A DNA stretch of 9,892 bases from Rudanella sp. (GTDB lineage: Bacteria > Bacteroidota > Bacteroidia > Cytophagales > Spirosomataceae): positions 1 to 9,892 of the forward strand of contig JAJAYX010000118.1 in NCBI GenBank assembly GCA_026785985.1, given 5' to 3'. The translations under genes and the position numbers were made by a program. A model generated the notes under the pieces. The model was not told the origin of the DNA. It ran no database searches and was given only the letters and a program-made list of their open reading frames with translations. Shown in pieces: positions 7,132 through 9,892 of this stretch; position 1 is the stretch's first letter; every line of letters begins with the position of its first letter.

Positions 7132-8384
7132 TGCATATTCTGCTAATTCACCCTTATTTTCTGCCGCCCGGTGCCGCTGGTAGTATTCGATGGAACGAGA
7201 TCGCCCGGCATTGCGTCTCGGCTGGCCATCGGGTAACGGTGCTGGCCGGGTCAGTGGATTATCTGACAGGGAAACAGTATGAAACAACTGGTAAACAAAT
7301 AGATACAGAATCATTGGAATCAGGTATTAGGGTCATTCGCGTGCCAATGTCCAGTAGATATGATCGGGGTCGATGGGGCCGGCTATGGGCGTATTGGACG
7401 TTTTTCTGGAACAGCCTGTGGGCAGGTTTAGTTAACGTTGTGAATGATGTGGATATAGTGCTGGCAACCTCTCCCCCACTCACCGCCGGAATGACGGGCC
7501 TTCTCCTGGCGCAACTCCGCCGGCGACCGTTGGTATTGGAGATCCGTGATTTGTGGCCCGATGCCCCCGTTCAGATGGGCTATCTGAGCAACCCGGTTTT
7601 GGTGCGGATGGCCTTTGGGCTCGAACGAATTTTATATCAGCAGGCAGCTCATATCGTTACGCTGACTCCAGCTTTTGAAAACGTGTTGATGTCAACGAAA
7701 AATATACCCCCCTCCCGCTGTACAACCATCTCGAACGGGGCAGACAATGAACTGACGGATACAGCATTGGTCGGATTTGACCGATCCCATTTTCGTGAAG
7801 AAAATTACCTGAACAATCACTTCTGGATTATTTATGCGGGCGCACACGGCCCGGCGAATGGGTTGTGTGCCGTACTCGATGCCGCTGAAACAGTGCAAGA
7901 TCAGCCCGTTGGTTTCCTACTAATAGGCGATGGTTCGCAAAAGGCACATTTACAGGCCCAAGCCACCCGGCGTGGACTGACCAACATCCGGTTTTTGCCT
8001 GCTATGCCCAAGCCCGATGTCCTCCGCTGGATAGCCGCTGCCGATGCCGGTCTGGTGATTATGCAGCCATTACCCATTTTTCAGACGATGCTCTCTGCCA
8101 AACTGTTCGACTATATCGCCTGTGGAAAACCGGTGCTGACGGCCATCGACGGGTTGACACGGCAACTCGCTGAACAACATGGATTTGGGCTATTTTTGGA
8201 CCCAATGAACCCGACTTCTTGGTACAAACAAATTTGTTTGTACATTGCCCGGCCAACCTTAATTTCGGAACACGGTAACAACGGACTTACGTATGCCCGC
8301 AAAACCGCCAACCGAACGCTGTTGGCCCACCGTTACCTAACTATTCTGAACCGTGTATATTTCTCTGATGAAACCGGGCCTTGA
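7131..8384 (+). CDS. GT4 glycosyltransferase, WbuB-like
   Basis: Second GT-B fold glycosyltransferase, 417 residues, predicted to extend the lipid-linked oligosaccharide; characterised WbuB relatives transfer N-acetylfucosamine-type sugars, but the donor here is not established. The N-terminus MHILLIHPYFLPPGAAGS is the typical opening with its glycine-rich loop. Other markers are LATSPPL (111-117), VLEIRDLWPDAPV (135-147), TISNGAD (199-205), IIYAGAHGPANG (233-244), LLIGDGSQK (263-271) and SAKLFDYIACGKPVL (322-336), where relatives have NKLFDYMAxGKPV. The stretch 7261-7331 (about one third GC) encodes a hydrophilic loop and is clearly more AT-rich than the surroundings. The gene starts one base inside the previous gene and ends with a 17-nt overlap into the phosphoglycosyl transferase. 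A perfect 22-bp palindrome (8222-8243) lies near its 3' end. Confidence 0.9.
   Translation: MHILLIHPYFLPPGAAGSIRWNEIARHCVSAGHRVTVLAGSVDYLTGKQYETTGKQIDTESLESGIRVIRVPMSSRYDRGRWGRLWAYWTFFWNSLWAGLVNVVNDVDIVLATSPPLTAGMTGLLLAQLRRRPLVLEIRDLWPDAPVQMGYLSNPVLVRMAFGLERILYQQAAHIVTLTPAFENVLMSTKNIPPSRCTTISNGADNELTDTALVGFDRSHFREENYLNNHFWIIYAGAHGPANGLCAVLDAAETVQDQPVGFLLIGDGSQKAHLQAQATRRGLTNIRFLPAMPKPDVLRWIAAADAGLVIMQPLPIFQTMLSAKLFDYIACGKPVLTAIDGLTRQLAEQHGFGLFLDPMNPTSWYKQICLYIARPTLISEHGNNGLTYARKTANRTLLAHRYLTILNRVYFSDETGP
8222..8243. repeat. Perfect 22-bp palindrome inside the WbuB-like gene
   Basis: The half-site GTACAAACAAA (8222-8232) is followed with no spacer by its exact reverse complement TTTGTTTGTAC (8233-8243). 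The flanking bases (G8221, A8244) do not continue the symmetry. It encodes the residues YKQICLY with partial codons at the ends. No T-tract follows and there is no loop, so it is not a terminator. It could be a protein-binding site, a recombination or modification target, or chance. Confidence 0.9.
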
Positions 8385-8961
8385 CCGGCTGGTGGCCTTT
8401 GTGGGTCTGTTTTTTTTGACTCCTTTCTTTTTACTGATGGCTCTGTTACTGGTTTTTGCAACCGGGTTGAATCCTGTTTTTCGACAGCAACGCATTGGTT
8501 GTCAGGGAAATTTATTCTGGCTCTACAAGTTCAGAACTATGACCAATACCCGCGATACCATCGAAAACCTCCTGCCCGATGCCGACCGAATAACACCCAT
8601 TGGACGCTGGCTCCGCCGACTATCCCTCGACGAATTACCGCAACTGGTCAATGTGTTACTGGGAGACATGAGTCTGGTGGGACCACGACCCTTGCTGGCC
8701 GAATACGCTCCCGAATTAGCCATCCATAAGCGACATACTATCAAGCCGGGATTGACGGGCTGGGCGCAAATTCACGGACGAAACCACCTCAGTTGGCCCG
8801 AAAAATTCGGGCTGGACTGCTGGTACACAGCTCATTGTACTTTTTCAGTGGATAGCCTGATCCTCTGGCGAACCCTCTTTGTGTTGGTCGACACCTCTCC
8901 ACCTGCTAAACCAATCACGCCATGCTACTCTACGGAGCCGGAGGCCATTCCCGCGTCATAA
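8368..8961 (+). CDS. Initiating phosphoglycosyl transferase, small PglC-like bacterial sugar transferase
   Basis: Monotopic membrane enzyme that transfers a sugar 1-phosphate from a UDP-sugar to undecaprenyl phosphate, the first step of repeat-unit assembly at the inner membrane. ATG 8368 gives 197 residues and the familiar start MKPGLDRLVA; an in-frame GTG at 8353 would only add five residues. A hydrophobic re-entrant segment covers about residues 8-32. Motifs are NPVFRQQRIG (35-44), YKFRTM (53-58), the catalytic Asp-Glu dyad in RLSLDELPQL (84-93; D88, E89), GDMSLVGPRPLL (99-110), and KPGLTGWAQIHGRN (126-139). The short length without an N-terminal multispanning domain matches PglC rather than WbaP/WcaJ. 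Its last 40 nt overlap the acyltransferase gene, so the tail PCYSTEPEAIPAS is set by that overlap. The neighbours suggest a bacillosamine-like substrate, by inference. Confidence 0.92.
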   Translation: MKPGLDRLVAFVGLFFLTPFFLLMALLLVFATGLNPVFRQQRIGCQGNLFWLYKFRTMTNTRDTIENLLPDADRITPIGRWLRRLSLDELPQLVNVLLGDMSLVGPRPLLAEYAPELAIHKRHTIKPGLTGWAQIHGRNHLSWPEKFGLDCWYTAHCTFSVDSLILWRTLFVLVDTSPPAKPITPCYSTEPEAIPAS

Positions 8962-9524
8962 TCAGCATTCTGAATGCCATTAATCAGCAAGCCGTGGCCA
9001 TTTTTGATGATGACCCGAACAAAGAAACCGTCGCCGGCATTCCGATTGTTGGGTGCTATAGCTCTGATTTTCAGCCTGATTTGCCGCTCTTGCTGGCCGT
9101 AGGGAACAATGTCACCCGGTGCCAGTTAGCCCAAACCATCACTCATTCGTTTGGCACCATTGTTCACCCATCGGCAATCGTTGATTCGAGTGTGACCCTG
9201 GGTGCAGGAACAGTAATTGTGCATCGGGCGGTGGTGCAGGCCAATGCCCGATTAGGTCAGCATGTTATTGTGAATACGGGGGCATCGGTCGACCACGACT
9301 GCGAACTGGAGGCCTTTGTGCAGGTGGCACCGGGTGCCGTTTTGTGTGGTCATGTGCGGGTAGGCGAGGGAACGCTCATTGCTGCCGGGGCGGTGGTGGT
9401 ACCGGGCATCGAAATTGGCCGATGGGCTGTGGTGGGAGCCGGTGCCGTTGTTACCCGAAACGTGCCCGATGGAGCCGTGGTTTGGAACAGCCCCGCCCGA
9501 CTCATTCGATTTCGACGCTCGTGA
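8922..9524 (+). CDS. PglD/NeuD-like sugar O/N-acyltransferase
   Basis: Left-handed beta-helix acyltransferase of 200 residues, predicted to acetylate the 4-amino group of a UDP-4-amino-4,6-dideoxy sugar using acetyl-CoA. The N-terminal Rossmann-like sugar-nucleotide-binding part starts with LLYGAGGHSRV (2-12) and includes IFDDDP (27-32). Hexapeptide repeats run from about residue 80 to 185: HPSAIVDSSVTLGAGTVI, then AVVQANARLGQHVIVN, VGEGTLIAAGAVVVPG and IGRWAVVGAGAVVTRNVP. The conserved VDHDC (123-127) places His125 as the likely catalytic base, matching the PglD active-site histidine. The ending VWNSPARLIR matches the usual GxPAxxI-type close of the family. It starts 40 nt inside the phosphoglycosyl transferase gene and its stop overlaps the next start as GTGA. 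A NeuD-like role (sialic acid acetylation) is less likely because an aminotransferase follows. Confidence 0.9.
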   Translation: MLLYGAGGHSRVIISILNAINQQAVAIFDDDPNKETVAGIPIVGCYSSDFQPDLPLLLAVGNNVTRCQLAQTITHSFGTIVHPSAIVDSSVTLGAGTVIVHRAVVQANARLGQHVIVNTGASVDHDCELEAFVQVAPGAVLCGHVRVGEGTLIAAGAVVVPGIEIGRWAVVGAGAVVTRNVPDGAVVWNSPARLIRFRRS

Positions 9525-9892
9525 ACCAGCCACCGGCATTCAGAATCCCGCTATCAGTCCCGCACCTGTCAGGCAGCGAATGGGGCTTTTTACAGGAGCA
9601 AGACCTGACCTCATTACTCTTGCTTACGGGCCTGGTTGAACGGGAATTATGCCAGGCAACCGGGGCCGATTTTGCGTTGGCGACTCCGTCGGGTACGGCT
9701 GCGCTGGAGCTGGCTCTCCGCATCCTGCACATTGGGCCGGGCGATCTGGTGGTTTGCCCAACACTCACATTTTCGGCCACTGCCAACGCCATTACGGCCA
9801 CCGGAGCCACGCCGGTTTTCGTGGGTAGCGAACCCACTACCTGGGGCCTCGATCCAGACGCACTCGAAACGGCGTTGAAAACCCTGCCGAAA
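9521..9892 (+). CDS. DegT/DnrJ/EryC1/StrS (PglE-like) aminotransferase, 3' end cut by window edge
   Basis: PLP-dependent sugar aminotransferase, expected to convert a UDP-4-keto-6-deoxy sugar to the 4-amino sugar used by the preceding acyltransferase. GTG 9521 shares four bases (GTGA) with the stop of that gene. 124 residues are open to the window edge. Visible features are RIPLSVPHLSGSEWGFLQ (8-25), the phosphate-binding ATPSGTAALELALRIL (54-69), IGPGDLVVCPTLTFSATANAI from 71, GATPVFVGSEP (95-105) and TWGLDPDALETAL (107-119). The PLP-binding lysine lies beyond the window. Between SGSE and VEREL there are about 19 residues against roughly 23 in typical members, and the usual W-[IV]-x-x-x-G pattern is replaced by SLLLLTG. 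No frameshift is evident because consensus resumes in the same frame. Family is secure; the exact substrate is inferred from neighbours. Confidence 0.88.
   Translation, partial: MNQPPAFRIPLSVPHLSGSEWGFLQEQDLTSLLLLTGLVERELCQATGADFALATPSGTAALELALRILHIGPGDLVVCPTLTFSATANAITATGATPVFVGSEPTTWGLDPDALETALKTLPK

Noticed and set aside
7261..7331. AT-rich stretch in the WbuB-like gene as a sign of insertion or transfer
   Set aside because: It encodes a variable hydrophilic loop with no boundary repeats, and the frame and motifs continue on both sides; local composition alone is not enough.
8353..8367. GTG start adding five residues to the phosphoglycosyl transferase
   Set aside because: ATG 8368 gives the usual M-K-x-x-x-D-R opening of the family and a shorter overlap.
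8410..8417. T8 run in the phosphoglycosyl transferase gene as a second intragenic terminator or slippage site
   Set aside because: No stable stem precedes it and the run simply encodes the hydrophobic membrane segment.
9636..9878. Open frame overlapping the 3' end of the window
   Set aside because: It lies out of frame within the aminotransferase, whose own frame carries clear family motifs across the whole stretch.

Overview
The window reads as Bacteroidota DNA. The evidence is a TonB-dependent receptor with an N-terminal carboxypeptidase-regulatory-like domain, the lack of convincing Shine-Dalgarno sequences, and moderately high GC with CGG/CCG-rich coding. A Cytophagales/Spirosoma-type relative is my best guess from protein style, not a demonstrated assignment. 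All genes I can support lie on the + strand, and the window cuts the first and last genes.

Layout: (1) 2-2878, the 3' part of a TonB-dependent outer-membrane receptor. Its signal peptide lies just outside the window, and a strong intrinsic terminator follows at 2940-2976. (2) 3002-9892, a tightly packed surface-polysaccharide (O-antigen, capsule or exopolysaccharide) operon that continues past the right edge. Its genes in order are: an O-antigen ligase/polymerase-like membrane protein; an asparagine-synthetase-like glutamine amidotransferase interrupted by an in-frame TAG; a CapM/EpsD-like GT4 glycosyltransferase; a WbuB-like GT4 glycosyltransferase; a small PglC-like initiating phosphoglycosyl transferase; a PglD/NeuD-like sugar N-acyltransferase; and the start of a DegT/PglE-like aminotransferase.

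How the genes work together (inference): aminotransferase and acyltransferase build a nucleotide-activated 4-acylamino-6-deoxy sugar of bacillosamine type. The phosphoglycosyl transferase loads the first sugar phosphate on undecaprenyl phosphate, the two GT4 enzymes extend the repeat unit, the AsnB-like enzyme may amidate a uronic acid, and the polytopic membrane protein polymerises or ligates the glycan. Dehydratase, flippase and export genes are not in the window.

Most notable: every adjacent gene pair from 3002 onward overlaps (38, 11, 1, 17, 40 and 4 nt). The asnB-like gene is split by an amber codon exactly at the glutaminase/synthetase junction, with a GTG directly after it. The membrane-protein gene contains a terminator-like hairpin plus T8 on the transcribed strand. 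A perfect 22-bp palindrome sits inside the WbuB-like gene. No RNA genes, CRISPR arrays, insertion sequences or origins were seen.
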